Assembly: GCF_014202415.1 (NCBI RefSeq) | Contig: NZ_JACHGR010000001.1 | Span: forward strand, 455,645 to 519,644 | Source of the DNA: Tolumonas osonensis | GTDB taxonomy: Bacteria > Pseudomonadota > Gammaproteobacteria > Enterobacterales > Aeromonadaceae | Reading direction: 5' to 3' | DNA length: 64,000 bases | Shown: one piece after another, positions 29,012 through 38,992 of the stretch | How the letters are laid out: each line of letters opens with the position of its first letter | How positions within the stretch are numbered: the stretch's first letter is position 1 | The notes under the pieces: generated by a model | Told to the model about the DNA's origin: nothing | Databases searched by the model: none | What the model saw: only the letters and a program-made list of their open reading frames with translations | Made by a program: the position numbers and the translations under genes

Positions 29012-30195
29012 ATGAATTTCTGTTAATACGACTGGGTTCCCGTTATCAGGATCGTGTCTACTGGCTGGTATGGTCGGTCACACAGCAAGAGGTGATTTCC
29101 AGCGGACGCCTGGACAGCGCGGCACAACTGGCCGAGTTGACAGAACGGGCCGGTCACCGCCCGGTGTATGTGCTGGTGCCGGGATGCGATGTGATCTTCC
29201 GGGAACTTACCCTGCCTGGTCGTCTGAATAGCCAGGCAATGCGGGCATTACCGTTCATGCTGGAAGATGATATTGCCAGTGATGCCGAGCAGTTGCATAT
29301 CACGGTACTGGCACAGCAGGGACAGCAGATCCAGATTGCCGCCGTCGAACAGAACCAGATGCAGCAGTGGCTGTCCTGGCTGACGGAAGCCGGGCTGGCG
29401 GCGCAGCAACTCCTGCCGGATGTACTGGCGCTGCCACAGCCGGAAGCTGAGCAATGGTCATTGCTGCAGCTGGGTGAGCAGTGGCTGGTTCGCCAGTCGG
29501 CCTGGCAGGGCAGCGTCGTGGACAGTCACTGGTTCCCTTCCTGGATCACTTGTTATCCGCAAATTCCGGTACTGCACAGCTACACACCGCCGCCGGCAGA
29601 TATTCCGGCTGAATGGCAGGTTTCTTTATGTGAGCTGCCAATGCAGTTGCTGGCAGAACAGATCCCAACGCAGCGTATAAACCTGTTGCAAGGCGCTTTC
29701 CGTAAAGTTTCTCCGTGGAAAAAACAGTGGGCACGCTGGCGTCTGCCGGCAGTGCTGGCCGGGGTTCTGCTACTGCTGTTCGTGGCGAATCAGGGCATCG
29801 AATATCTGAAATTGCGTCAGCAACAGCAGCAGTTGCAACAGCAGATGACTTCGCTGTACCGGCAGATGTTCCCGGAGGAAAAACGGGTTGTGAACCCAAG
29901 AGCACAGCTAAAACAGCATCTGGAGGACTTGCAACTGGTGCCTGTCACTGACAGTTTCCTGAGTCAGCTCGCTTTACTGGCGCCGCTACTGCAGAAAACA
30001 CAGGATGTCACATTACAGCAACTGCGGTTTGAAGCGGATAAACAGGAATTCCGTTTGCAGATCAGCGCTAAAGATTTCGCTATGCTGGGTCAGTTCCGTA
30101 ATCAGGTCAGTTCCGTTTTCGCAACCGAAATGACGAACATGCAGGATCAGGGTGGACAGGCCAGCGGTACGCTGATCATAAGGAGCAAATCATGA
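29008..30195 (+). CDS. gspL: Type II secretion platform protein GspL
   Basis: 395 residues. Cytoplasmic actin-like domain (about 1-240) that binds GspE, one membrane helix near residues 247-265 (LPAVLAGVLLLLFVANQG), a coiled coil rich in glutamine, and a periplasmic ferredoxin-like domain (about 310-395) that pairs with GspM. Four-base overlaps with gspK and gspM indicate coupled translation in fixed stoichiometry. Confidence 0.95.
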   Translation: MNEFLLIRLGSRYQDRVYWLVWSVTQQEVISSGRLDSAAQLAELTERAGHRPVYVLVPGCDVIFRELTLPGRLNSQAMRALPFMLEDDIASDAEQLHITVLAQQGQQIQIAAVEQNQMQQWLSWLTEAGLAAQQLLPDVLALPQPEAEQWSLLQLGEQWLVRQSAWQGSVVDSHWFPSWITCYPQIPVLHSYTPPPADIPAEWQVSLCELPMQLLAEQIPTQRINLLQGAFRKVSPWKKQWARWRLPAVLAGVLLLLFVANQGIEYLKLRQQQQQLQQQMTSLYRQMFPEEKRVVNPRAQLKQHLEDLQLVPVTDSFLSQLALLAPLLQKTQDVTLQQLRFEADKQEFRLQISAKDFAMLGQFRNQVSSVFATEMTNMQDQGGQASGTLIIRSKS

Positions 30196-30671
30196 AACAA
30201 TGGTGGCAGAATCTGACGACTCGTGAACGCCAGATCGTCCTGGCTGGCGGCCTGATGCTGTTGCTGGTCATACTGTACCAGAATTTATGGTCTCCGCTGC
30301 AGCAGCACCTCCGGCTCCAGCGCAATCAGGTTCAGCAGTTGCAGCAGCAGTTAGGCTGGATGCAGCAGCAGGCGCCGCTGGTACGTCAGCTGAAAAGAGC
30401 ACCGTCTCCTGGTGCATCCCGCACCGGCGATATCACCGGCACACTCAGTAACAGCAGTCAGGCCTATCAGATTGCGTTAAAGCGGATCCAGCCTCAGGGC
30501 GATAATGCGCTGGTTGAGATAGATATCACCGGTTTTGATCAGCTGGTAAACTGGCTGGGTATGCTAGAGCAGCAACATGGCATTACCCCGCAGCAAATTG
30601 ATTTGCAGCGGACCGGCGAACCCGGAAAAATCCAGGTGAAGCGTTTGTTACTGGGACGGAATAAAGAATAA
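30192..30671 (+). CDS. gspM: Type II secretion platform protein GspM
   Basis: 159 residues. Short cytoplasmic N-terminus, membrane helix near residues 17-33 (IVLAGGLMLLLVILYQNLW), glutamine-rich coiled coil, then a periplasmic ferredoxin-like domain. It dimerises with GspL and stabilises it. Followed after four bases by gspN. Confidence 0.94.
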   Translation: MKQWWQNLTTRERQIVLAGGLMLLLVILYQNLWSPLQQHLRLQRNQVQQLQQQLGWMQQQAPLVRQLKRAPSPGASRTGDITGTLSNSSQAYQIALKRIQPQGDNALVEIDITGFDQLVNWLGMLEQQHGITPQQIDLQRTGEPGKIQVKRLLLGRNKE

Positions 30672-30675
30672 TAAA

Positions 30676-31446
30676 ATGACAATAAAGAACCTGTTTTCCC
30701 GGCTCTTGCTCCCTTTGCTGTTCCTCGTGTGTTATCTGTTGTTTTTAGTGGCAACTTTTCCGGCGGCCCAGTTGCTGCCCCGCCTGCCATTGCCCGCCGG
30801 CATGCAGTTGCATGATATCAGCGGTACTATCTGGCAGGGACGTATCGGTCAGCTGAGCTGGCAAAGACGTGCATTTCATAATGTGCAATGGGAAGTGCTG
30901 TTCAGCCGTTTATGGCTGGGAATGCCGACCGTCAGACTGTCGCTGCAGGATCCGGAAACGGCCATGGCCAGCGCAACTGTGGGCTGGCGCGGGAAATGGC
31001 AGATTGACGATCTGATGCTTCAGGCGCCGCTCAGCATCCTGCAGCAGCAACTCCCCTATCCGCTGCCGGCAGAAGCGTCAGGCACATTACATCTGAATAT
31101 CGACCAGCTGAGCATTCGTGATCAGCAATGCCTCGCACTGGAAGGTCTGGCTGACTGGCGACAGGCGGCTCTGCAGACTCCGGCCGGAGAACTGGCGCTG
31201 AATAATCCGCAGGCCAAGCTGAGCTGCCAGAACAATAAACTGGAGATTGCCGTGCGTCAGGATTCACCCGCCTTGCGCAGTCAGGCACAACTACAGCTCT
31301 CCTGGCAGGGACAGTATCAGATACAGGCTTCGCTGTATCCGGGAAATGAGTTTCCGCCCGGATTGCGTGCCGCACTTGATTGGCTCGGCAGGCCCGACAG
31401 CAGCGGTGCAATCCGGATCAAGAACGAAGGTCGCTGGACAAACTGA
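30676..31446 (+). CDS. gspN: Type II secretion protein GspN
   Basis: 256 residues with one N-terminal membrane anchor (about 8-30) and a periplasmic beta-rich domain (DISGTIWQGRIGQLSW). GspN is present in Aeromonas, Vibrio and Klebsiella type operons but absent from many type II systems and often dispensable. Last gene of the operon; the convergent tetR stop lies 16 bases beyond its stop, with no clear terminator in between. Confidence 0.9.
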   Translation: MTIKNLFSRLLLPLLFLVCYLLFLVATFPAAQLLPRLPLPAGMQLHDISGTIWQGRIGQLSWQRRAFHNVQWEVLFSRLWLGMPTVRLSLQDPETAMASATVGWRGKWQIDDLMLQAPLSILQQQLPYPLPAEASGTLHLNIDQLSIRDQQCLALEGLADWRQAALQTPAGELALNNPQAKLSCQNNKLEIAVRQDSPALRSQAQLQLSWQGQYQIQASLYPGNEFPPGLRAALDWLGRPDSSGAIRIKNEGRWTN

Positions 31447-31461
31447 AAAACCGCTGGCGCA

Positions 31462-32070
31462 TCAGAGCATCAGCACAAACTGCATCACCTGACGCATCAG
31501 CCGGGTCAGTGCCGCCTTGTCCAGATCCGGATTATGGATGCTTTTTAGCAGCAGACCGTCAAACATGGCGGCAATCAGATCAACCTTGACCGATACATCG
31601 AACTCGGAGGTGGCGCCGCGTTGCGCCATCTCCTTTTTCAGCAGATCGTATAACCGCTGGTGACCGAATGCGTGCGACTTCTGCAGCGTCGCGGCAATCT
31701 GCGGATTCCGGGACGACTCGGCAAAGATCTCCAGCATCAGCGCCGCATTGTCACGCTGTGTGTTGGCCTCAATACCACAACTGACACTGTCAACCATTGT
31801 CTGCAGGATATTATCCGAGGTATAAAATATCTCCGTCCACTCCACCATCTCCTCAATGTCACGTTCCACAATCGCGGTAATGATGGCTTCCTTACTACCG
31901 AAATAGTGATAGATATGGCCCGGACTCATACCGGCGGTTTTCGAGATCTGTGCCATACTGGCTCCATGAAAACCATGATTACGAAAACAGATTGCAGCCG
32001 CATCCAGCACCTGATTGCGGCGCTGTACGGTACGGTCGGATTCTGGCGGGGTAGCGGTCATTTCACTCAT
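31462..32070 (-). CDS. TetR/AcrR-family repressor, probable regulator of the adjacent RND efflux operon
   Basis: 202 residues from ATG 32070; in-frame ATG 32082 and others to 32097 are possible. N-terminal helix-turn-helix (about residues 20-65): VLDAAAICFRNHGFHGASMAQISKTAGMS then GHIYHYFGSKEAI, the classic TetR recognition block. The C-terminal helical ligand domain is not conserved. Divergent from an AcrA/AcrB/OMF operon with operator-like repeats in the shared intergenic region, so it most likely represses that operon and itself until a pump substrate binds. Confidence 0.9.
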   Translation of the reverse strand: MSEMTATPPESDRTVQRRNQVLDAAAICFRNHGFHGASMAQISKTAGMSPGHIYHYFGSKEAIITAIVERDIEEMVEWTEIFYTSDNILQTMVDSVSCGIEANTQRDNAALMLEIFAESSRNPQIAATLQKSHAFGHQRLYDLLKKEMAQRGATSEFDVSVKVDLIAAMFDGLLLKSIHNPDLDKAALTRLMRQVMQFVLML

Positions 32071-32131
32071 CGGACTATCCATATACTTAGGGCACAATAT
32101 TTTACCTTGTCTCCCGATTGATACCGAAAAA

Positions 32132-32176
32132 ATTCTAATCTAGAATGAACGCTCGAAATAGAATGAACGTTCAATT
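32132..32176. promoter_or_regulatory. Operator-like repeats between tetR and the efflux operon
   Basis: Two head-to-tail copies of TAGAATGAACG, beginning at 32141 and 32159, exactly 18 bp apart. The second contains the perfect palindrome TGAACGTTCA (32164-32173); the first is an imperfect version (TGAACGCTCG). ATTCTA-ATC-TAGAAT (32132-32146) overlaps the first copy. Palindromes of this sort are typical TetR-family targets. Confidence 0.65.
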
Positions 32177-32284
32177 TTTTGCATAACTTAACGTTTCAGC
32201 GGTGAATCCGTCAAAGTTCTGTGACATTTTTCAGCTCAAATTACAGATATATACTCAAACGGCCATTATTAACCTGAGGTTGAC

Positions 32285-33475
32285 ATGCAGCATTACTCCA
32301 CTTTGTTCCGTGCAACATCGTTTGCACTCCTGACCACAACACTGTTTCTGGCCGGTTGCAACCCATCAGCAGATCAGGCTTCGGCAGCCAAAGGAATGCA
32401 GGCGCCCGAGGTTAATGTCATTGCACTTCAGCCGCAGGAACTGACCCTGCACACCCAGTTACCCGGCCGCACCAGCGCCTACCGGGTGGCCGAGGTACGT
32501 CCGCAGGTTGGTGGTATTGTTATCAAACGACTTTTCCGTGAAGGCAGCGATGTCAAAGCGGGTCAGACACTGTATCAGATTGATCCGGCCACCTACGAAG
32601 CCAGCCTGGCCAGTGCCAAAGCGACCTGGGAACGCGCCAAAGCGTCAGAAGCCATTGCCCGGATCAAGGCTGAACGCTATCGCAGTCTGATCAAGACCAA
32701 GGGTGTCAGTCAGCAGGATTACGACGATGCCGAAGCCAGCTGGAAACAGGCAGTAGCAGATGTGTCTTCAGCCAAAGCCGCGATGGATACCGCCCGGATC
32801 AATCTGGAATATACCCAGGTGAAAGCCCCGATTTCCGGTCGTATCGGCAAATCCGGCATCACGGAAGGTGCGCTGGTGACCGCGCAGCAAACAACCGCGC
32901 TCACCACGATCCAGCAGTTGGATCCACTGTATGTCGACGTCAGCCAGTCCAGCACCGAACTGCTGAATCTGAAAAAAGCACTGGCGGAAGGTCAGCTGGA
33001 AAAAACCGGTCCGCAGGAAGCCAAGGTGAAACTGCTGCTGGATGATGGTTCTTATTATGCGGAGAACGGCAAGCTGCAGTTCTCCGATGTCACGGTGGAT
33101 GAAGGTACAGGCAGCGTCACGGTACGGGCCATCTTTGCCAACAAGGATCTGCAGTTACTGCCGGGCATGTTTGTGCGGGCCGAACTCAGTGAAGCCACGC
33201 TGAAAGAGGCGTTATTAGCCCCTCAGCTGGCCGTCAGCCATGATCCACGCGGTAATGCCACCGTTCTGGTGGTTAACGCACAGGATCAGGTGGAACAGAA
33301 AGCCTTTGAAACCGTGCGCAGTATTAACAATAACTGGCTGGTGAAAAATGGGTTGCAGGCCGGCGATCGCATCGTTGTGAATGGTGCCCAGAAAGTTAAA
33401 GCCGGCATGAAAGTCCAGGCGAAGATCGTCGATGCCGCTTCACTGGTAACAACCAGTCCGGCAACAAAACAATAA
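32285..33475 (+). CDS. acrA: RND efflux periplasmic adaptor, AcrA/MexA type
   Basis: Bridges the inner membrane pump to the outer membrane channel. 396 residues. Lipoprotein signal with lipobox LAGC (Cys25), so anchored in the inner membrane from the periplasmic side. The lipoyl-like halves are [34 protein letters not shown] and [12 protein letters not shown]; between them is an alpha-hairpin (about 100-165), then beta-barrel and membrane-proximal domains. GAGG ribosome binding site six bases upstream of ATG. First gene of a three-gene operon opposite a TetR repressor. Confidence 0.95.
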   Translation: MQHYSTLFRATSFALLTTTLFLAGCNPSADQASAAKGMQAPEVNVIALQPQELTLHTQLPGRTSAYRVAEVRPQVGGIVIKRLFREGSDVKAGQTLYQIDPATYEASLASAKATWERAKASEAIARIKAERYRSLIKTKGVSQQDYDDAEASWKQAVADVSSAKAAMDTARINLEYTQVKAPISGRIGKSGITEGALVTAQQTTALTTIQQLDPLYVDVSQSSTELLNLKKALAEGQLEKTGPQEAKVKLLLDDGSYYAENGKLQFSDVTVDEGTGSVTVRAIFANKDLQLLPGMFVRAELSEATLKEALLAPQLAVSHDPRGNATVLVVNAQDQVEQKAFETVRSINNNWLVKNGLQAGDRIVVNGAQKVKAGMKVQAKIVDAASLVTTSPATKQ

Positions 33476-33492
33476 TTATTCGCGGAGTCGTT

Positions 33493-36400
33493 ATGTCCAG
33501 GTTTTTTATTGATCGCCCGATTTTCGCGTGGGTAATTGCGATAGTTATCATGCTGGCTGGTGCCTTGGCCATCCGGTCGTTACCCATCGAGCAATACCCG
33601 ACCATTGCTCCGCCATCTGTCCGGATCAGCGCAAACTATCCGGGCGCGTCCGCCCAGACCGTTGAAGACAGCGTGACACAGGTACTGGAACAGAACATGA
33701 CCGGTATCGACAATCTGCTGTACATGTCGTCACAAAGTGACTCCAGTGGCCGAGTCACGGTCACGCTGAGTTTCACTGCCGGCACCAACGCGGATACGGC
33801 TCAGGTTCAGGTGCAGAATAAGGTGCAGCAGGCATTGAGCTCCCTGCCGCAGACCGTGCAGGATCAGGGGGTGACGGTTGAAAAATCCACCTCATCTTTC
33901 CTGATGGTAGCCGGTCTGATCTCTGAAAACGGCAGTATGGATCAGTCCGATATCAGCGACTATCTGGTGACAAACATCAAAGAGCCGCTCAGCCGTCTGG
34001 AAGGGGTCGGTTCTGTTCAGATTTTCGGTGCCCAGTATGCAATGCGCATCTGGCTGGATCCGAACAAACTCAACAGTTTCAACCTGACACCGGGCGATGT
34101 TACCAGTGCCATTACCTCTCAGAATACGCAGATCTCTGTCGGTCAGCTGGGTGCCGCCCCTGCTGTTGCCGGCCAGCAGTTCAATGCCACGATCACCGGT
34201 CAGGGCCGTCTGACCAGCATCGACGAGTTCAAGAATATTCTGCTGAAGGTCAATACCAACGGTTCCCAGGTCCGTCTGCGTGATGTCGCACGGGTCGAAC
34301 TCGGTGCGGAAGGTTATAACGCCGTCAGCCGGTATAACGGCAAGCCGTCATCCGGTATCGCCATCAGTCTGGCGAGCGGCGCGAATGCGTTAAAGACCGC
34401 CAACCTGGTGAAAGCCAAAATGGCCGAGCTCTCCAAATACTTCCCGGCAGGCCTGAAAGTTGTCTATCCGTTTGATACCACCACTTTCGTAAAAATCTCT
34501 ATCTCTGAAGTTGCGCAGACGCTGGTTGAAGCCGTCATCCTGGTGTTCTTCATCATGTATCTGTTCCTGCAGAACTTCCGGGCAACCCTGATCCCGACGA
34601 TTGCGGTCCCGGTCGTGTTGCTGGGGACCTTCGGCATCATGTCGGCGTTTGGCTACACCATTAACACCCTGACCATGTTTGGTCTGGTACTGGCCATCGG
34701 TCTGCTGGTGGATGACGCGATCGTCGTGGTCGAAAACGTAGAGCGCGTGATGTCCGAGGAAGGACTGTCTCCTCTCGAAGCGACCCGTAAATCCATGGAT
34801 CAGATCACCGGCGCACTAGTCGGTATCGCGCTGGTTCTGTCAGCCGTATTTGTTCCGATGGCTTTCTTCAGCGGCTCTACAGGGGCGATCTACCGTCAGT
34901 TCTCACTGACTATCGTCTCGGCAATGGCGTTGTCGGTGGTGGTTGCGCTGATTCTGACCCCGGCGCTTTGCGCCACCATGCTGAAGCCGGTTCCAAAAGG
35001 TGATCATGGTATTCAGACCGGCTTCTTTGGCTGGTTTAACCATATGTTCGATCGCAACAGCCGTCGTTACCGGACCGCGGTAGGACGGGTACTGACCCGT
35101 TCTGGCCGTATGCTGGTGATCTATGCGGTGCTGTTGCTGGGGCTGGTCTGGTTATTCACGCGCATGCCGACCTCCTTCCTGCCGGAAGAGGATCAGGGTA
35201 TTGCGCTGACCATGGTGCAGTTACCGACCGGCGCCACCCAGGAACGTACCCTGAAGGTACTGGATAAGGTTTCCGAACACTTCAATACCGCCGAGAAAAA
35301 GAACGTCGAGTCAGTGTTTACCATTGCCGGCTTCAGTTTCGCCGGTAGCGGACAGAACATGGGTCTGGCGTTCGTCAAACTGAAAGACTGGAGTGAACGT
35401 AAAGCCGCCGAAGACTCAGCCAGTGCGATTATCGGCCGGGCAATGGGCGCGTTTTCACAGATCAAGGACGCGTCGATCTTCGCGTTCAATATGTCGAGCA
35501 TTCCGGCACTGGGTAACGCTACCGGGTTCGACCTCTATCTGCAGGATCGGGGGGGTTTAGGCCATGAGAAACTGATTGAGGCCCGGAACCAGCTGCTGGG
35601 CATGGCCGCCAAAGAACCATCGCTGACCCGTGTCCGCCCGAACGGCATGGAAGATACGCCGCAATACAACATCAATATCGACTACGAAAAAGCGATGGCG
35701 CTGGGTCTGACCGTCAGTGACATTAACAGTACCCTCTCGACCGCGTGGGGCTCGAATTACGTTAATGATTTCATCGACCGTGGCCGGGTGAAGAAAGTCT
35801 ATGTGCAGGCTGATGCGCCATTCCGTATGCAGCCGGAACATCTGCAACTGTGGTATGTCCGTAACGCGCAGTCACAGATGGTCCCCTTCTCTGCGTTTGC
35901 AGAGGGTCAGTGGACTTACGGTTCACCACGTCTGGAACGCTATAACGGTTCTTCTGCGATCGAAATTGTGGGTGAAGCGGCCGATGGCTATACCACCGGT
36001 GAAGCTATGGCGACGATGGCCAGATTAATCGGCCAGTTACCGGAAGGTATCGGCTTCGAGTGGACAGGCCTTTCCTATCAGGAACAGGAATCGGGCAGTC
36101 AGGCACCGGCGCTGTACGCAATTTCGCTGCTGGTGGTGTTCCTGTGTCTGGCCGCGCTGTATGAAAGCTGGACTATTCCGTTCTCCGTCATGCTGATCGT
36201 ACCACTCGGGGTGATCGGGGCACTGGCGGCGGCCACCCTGCGCGGCTTGTCGAACGATATCTTCTTCCAGGTCGGCCTGCTGACCACAATCGGTCTGGCG
36301 GCCAAGAACGCCATCCTGATTGTAGAGTTTGCCAAAGAGCTGTTTGACAAAGGAATGGGACTGCGTCAGGCCGTGATCGAGGCTTCCCGTATGCGTCTGC

Positions 36401-36639
36401 GCCCGATATTGATGACTTCGCTGGCGTTTATTCTCGGCGTGCTGCCGCTGGTGATCAGTTCCGGCGCCGGCGCCAGTGGCCGTCACGCCATCGGTACCGG
36501 TGTGACCGGCGGGATGATCGCAGCGACAGTTCTTGCTATCTTTTATGTACCGAGCTTCTTTGTACTGGTCATGAAGTACTTCAGCAAGCATCGTCATTCG
36601 TTACGCGCACCGAATTCTGCGGAGAAACAACATGATTAA
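33493..36639 (+). CDS. acrB: RND multidrug efflux pump, AcrB/MexB type (HAE-1)
   Basis: Proton-driven trimeric exporter of hydrophobic and amphiphilic compounds from the periplasm and membrane. 1048 residues, the usual family length, with twelve membrane helices and two large periplasmic loops. [20 protein letters not shown] is the HAE-1 start. The proton-relay aspartate pair is in [18 protein letters not shown] (equivalent to Asp407/Asp408 of AcrB), and the second half carries the repeat [17 protein letters not shown] with the relay lysine region. Overlaps the next gene by eight bases. Confidence 0.96.
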   Translation: MSRFFIDRPIFAWVIAIVIMLAGALAIRSLPIEQYPTIAPPSVRISANYPGASAQTVEDSVTQVLEQNMTGIDNLLYMSSQSDSSGRVTVTLSFTAGTNADTAQVQVQNKVQQALSSLPQTVQDQGVTVEKSTSSFLMVAGLISENGSMDQSDISDYLVTNIKEPLSRLEGVGSVQIFGAQYAMRIWLDPNKLNSFNLTPGDVTSAITSQNTQISVGQLGAAPAVAGQQFNATITGQGRLTSIDEFKNILLKVNTNGSQVRLRDVARVELGAEGYNAVSRYNGKPSSGIAISLASGANALKTANLVKAKMAELSKYFPAGLKVVYPFDTTTFVKISISEVAQTLVEAVILVFFIMYLFLQNFRATLIPTIAVPVVLLGTFGIMSAFGYTINTLTMFGLVLAIGLLVDDAIVVVENVERVMSEEGLSPLEATRKSMDQITGALVGIALVLSAVFVPMAFFSGSTGAIYRQFSLTIVSAMALSVVVALILTPALCATMLKPVPKGDHGIQTGFFGWFNHMFDRNSRRYRTAVGRVLTRSGRMLVIYAVLLLGLVWLFTRMPTSFLPEEDQGIALTMVQLPTGATQERTLKVLDKVSEHFNTAEKKNVESVFTIAGFSFAGSGQNMGLAFVKLKDWSERKAAEDSASAIIGRAMGAFSQIKDASIFAFNMSSIPALGNATGFDLYLQDRGGLGHEKLIEARNQLLGMAAKEPSLTRVRPNGMEDTPQYNINIDYEKAMALGLTVSDINSTLSTAWGSNYVNDFIDRGRVKKVYVQADAPFRMQPEHLQLWYVRNAQSQMVPFSAFAEGQWTYGSPRLERYNGSSAIEIVGEAADGYTTGEAMATMARLIGQLPEGIGFEWTGLSYQEQESGSQAPALYAISLLVVFLCLAALYESWTIPFSVMLIVPLGVIGALAAATLRGLSNDIFFQVGLLTTIGLAAKNAILIVEFAKELFDKGMGLRQAVIEASRMRLRPILMTSLAFILGVLPLVISSGAGASGRHAIGTGVTGGMIAATVLAIFYVPSFFVLVMKYFSKHRHSLRAPNSAEKQHD

Positions 36640-38017
36640 ACGCCCTCTCGCGTTCCTGGTTTCCCTGTTACTGACAGGTTGCTCACTGGCTCCGGACTAT
36701 CAGCGTCCGGCAGCCCCGATCCCTGCCAGTTACGAAACCACCGCGCCAACTGCTGCAGTTCACCCGGCAGACTGGCAACAGGTCTTTACGGATCCGGCAC
36801 TGCAGACCCTGATCGATACCGCTTTGAAAAATAACCGGGACCTGCGGGTGGCCGTGCTGAATGTAGAAGCGTATCAGGCTCAGTACCGTATTCAGCGGGC
36901 GGCACAATTACCGACGCTGACGGCATCCGGTTATCAGAGCAGACAGCGGATCCCGGAAACTTACAGCGGTTCGGCAGATACGATCAGTACCACGGATTCC
37001 GCCACTGTCGGCATCAGTGCCTATGAACTGGATCTGTTTGGCCGGGTACAAAGCCTGAAAGATCAGGCGTTGGAAAACTATCTGGCTCAGGAAGAAACGC
37101 AGCGCAGTACACAACTCAGCCTGATTGCCAACGTCGCCACCGCCTATATGACGCTGCTGGCCGATCAGGATCTGCTGCGTCTGGCGGAACAAACGGCCAA
37201 GAGCTATGAACAGAGCTATCAGCTGATTGATCAACGCTATCAGGCCGGTGTCTCTTCATCGCTGGATCTGAGCCAGTCGCGCAGCAACCTGGAAAGTGTG
37301 AAAGCCAGTCTGGCTCAGTATCGCCGTCAGGTCGCGCTGGATAAAAATGCACTGCGTCTGCTGGTCGGTACCGATATCCCGGGCGGCTTATCTTCCGGCC
37401 TGCCGGAACAGGATCTGACTCTGCTGTCCCCTCTCGGTGCGGATATGCCATCCACGCTGCTGGCCCGTCGTCCGGATATCCTGGCTGCAGAACATGCCCT
37501 GAAGGCCGCAAATGCCAATATTGGTGCGGCACGCGCCGCCTTTTTCCCGACCATCAGTTTGACCGCCAATGCCGGCAGCATGAGTTCATCGCTGAACAAA
37601 CTGTTTGATGGTGGTTCCGGTACCTGGTTGTTCCAGCCAAGCGTCAGCCTGCCGATCTTTGACTGGGGTAGCCGTGATGCCCAGCTGGATGTCGCGGAAA
37701 TACAGAAAAAAATCGAAGTGGCCACTTATGAAAAAGCGATCCAGACCGCCTTCCGGGAAGTGTCTGATGGCCTGGCCGCTCAGGATGGCTACCGGGAACA
37801 GCTACAGGCACAACAGGCCCTGGTCGATGCCAACAAAACTTATTATGAACTGGCTCAGAGCCGCTATGAAAAAGGGGTGGACAGTTATCTGACCCTGCTG
37901 GATGCCCAGCGCTCCCTGTTCTCTGCCGAGCAGGGACTGGTCAGTACACGCCTCGCGCTGCTCAGTAACCGGGTCAGCCTGTTTAAAGCCCTGGGTGGCG
38001 GCTGGCAACCGAAGTAA
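36632..38017 (+). CDS. Outer membrane factor lipoprotein, OprM/CusC/NodT family
   Basis: 461 residues with lipobox LTGC (Cys17), so an acylated outer membrane channel, unlike the TolC at the window start. Two OEP repeats are visible, each ending in a TolC-like helical hairpin: [20 protein letters not shown] and [18 protein letters not shown]. Its ATG lies inside the end of the pump gene, so the pump carries its own dedicated exit duct (MexAB-OprM arrangement). A 12-bp terminator follows about 105 bases downstream. Confidence 0.93.
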   Translation: MIKRPLAFLVSLLLTGCSLAPDYQRPAAPIPASYETTAPTAAVHPADWQQVFTDPALQTLIDTALKNNRDLRVAVLNVEAYQAQYRIQRAAQLPTLTASGYQSRQRIPETYSGSADTISTTDSATVGISAYELDLFGRVQSLKDQALENYLAQEETQRSTQLSLIANVATAYMTLLADQDLLRLAEQTAKSYEQSYQLIDQRYQAGVSSSLDLSQSRSNLESVKASLAQYRRQVALDKNALRLLVGTDIPGGLSSGLPEQDLTLLSPLGADMPSTLLARRPDILAAEHALKAANANIGAARAAFFPTISLTANAGSMSSSLNKLFDGGSGTWLFQPSVSLPIFDWGSRDAQLDVAEIQKKIEVATYEKAIQTAFREVSDGLAAQDGYREQLQAQQALVDANKTYYELAQSRYEKGVDSYLTLLDAQRSLFSAEQGLVSTRLALLSNRVSLFKALGGGWQPK

Positions 38018-38285
38018 AGATCGTCATCAACCAAAATGAGGGAGCCTGATTCAATCTTACCGATTAATGATGGTTCTGACCCGGCAACGGGTTATTTTGG
38101 TCTTTTCCGGCATATTGCCGATCCGGCTTTATATCATTGATATAAAGCCTTTTTTCTTTGCAACTATGCCTGCGACTGACACCACGATGCTGCCGGTTTT
38201 TCCGCCCGTTATGCACTTTGTTTCCGCTTCTGTGCTAGTATTGCGCCGATTAGCGGACCTCTCATATAAAGTCAGTTACAGTGGT
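38018..38285. other. Intergenic region after the efflux operon
   Basis: 268 bases without a convincing gene. The frame of the downstream protein is open back to 38067, but that extension reads through the terminator at 38125-38155 and lacks a good ribosome binding site, so it is treated as non-coding. Confidence 0.55.
38125..38155 (+). terminator. Strong terminator of the RND efflux operon
   Basis: GGCTTTATATCA (38125-38136) is the exact reverse complement of TGATATAAAGCC (38138-38149), followed by six T residues and CTTT. Confidence 0.88.
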
Positions 38286-38975
38286 ATGAATAAAATCAGA
38301 AAACTCCTGCTCAGTAGCGGATTCCTGCTGTTGCCTTCTCTGGCTCATGCTGTTCCGATCACTGAATTTGTCGATACGCTCTTTATTGGTGGCGGCGTCA
38401 TGCTGTTTATCGCTGGTGTATTACTGCTGCTAATACCTGGATTATTCAAAACCGGTGTTGTCATCACGTTGCTGGCAGATATCCTGTTCATGACCCGGGT
38501 CCTGTTTCCGGATGTACTGGAACAGGATCTGGCTGCGGACCCCGACTGGCAGCTATTAGTAGAATCCACCACCACAGGCAGCAGCCGGTTTTATGCGGCC
38601 ATGGGCGTTGCATTCATCGTACTTAGTATCCTGGGACTACGCTGGCTGGTACGCTCATTCTTTGCCCCTCCCGGCACAGGCAAGCCCAAAGCAAACAACA
38701 AACTCTCACGCCAGACCAGTGCGCGCCCCGCCCGTTTCAGTAACCAGAAACAGCCAACCCGCAACAAAACCCGCCTGAATCGTGATCGGGAAGATTTCTC
38801 GGGCTATACAGAAGAACCGGAGCTACAACCGGAACCGGTATCTCCGGTACATAATAAACGATTCCGCGTTCATGATTATCTGGAAAATCTGGAGCATCAA
38901 CAGGCACAACCGGAACCGCAGCCCGTTCCGCAGGATATCGAACCTGCTATTCATTTCGACCGAATTGAACGTTAA
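38286..38975 (+). CDS. Small inner membrane protein with charged cytoplasmic tail, function unknown
   Basis: 229 residues from ATG 38286 (MNKIRKLL); not recognised. A signal-like or anchor segment ([16 protein letters not shown]) is followed by two hydrophobic stretches ([32 protein letters not shown]) and a third ([21 protein letters not shown]) near residue 110. The remaining 110 residues are hydrophilic, basic then proline/glutamate-rich, ending in [18 protein letters not shown], and look disordered. It sits 17 bases upstream of kup and could be co-transcribed with it, but no known K+ accessory protein has this form. Confidence 0.7.
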   Translation: MNKIRKLLLSSGFLLLPSLAHAVPITEFVDTLFIGGGVMLFIAGVLLLLIPGLFKTGVVITLLADILFMTRVLFPDVLEQDLAADPDWQLLVESTTTGSSRFYAAMGVAFIVLSILGLRWLVRSFFAPPGTGKPKANNKLSRQTSARPARFSNQKQPTRNKTRLNRDREDFSGYTEEPELQPEPVSPVHNKRFRVHDYLENLEHQQAQPEPQPVPQDIEPAIHFDRIER

Positions 38976-38992
38976 GGACAGCCGGTACATTC

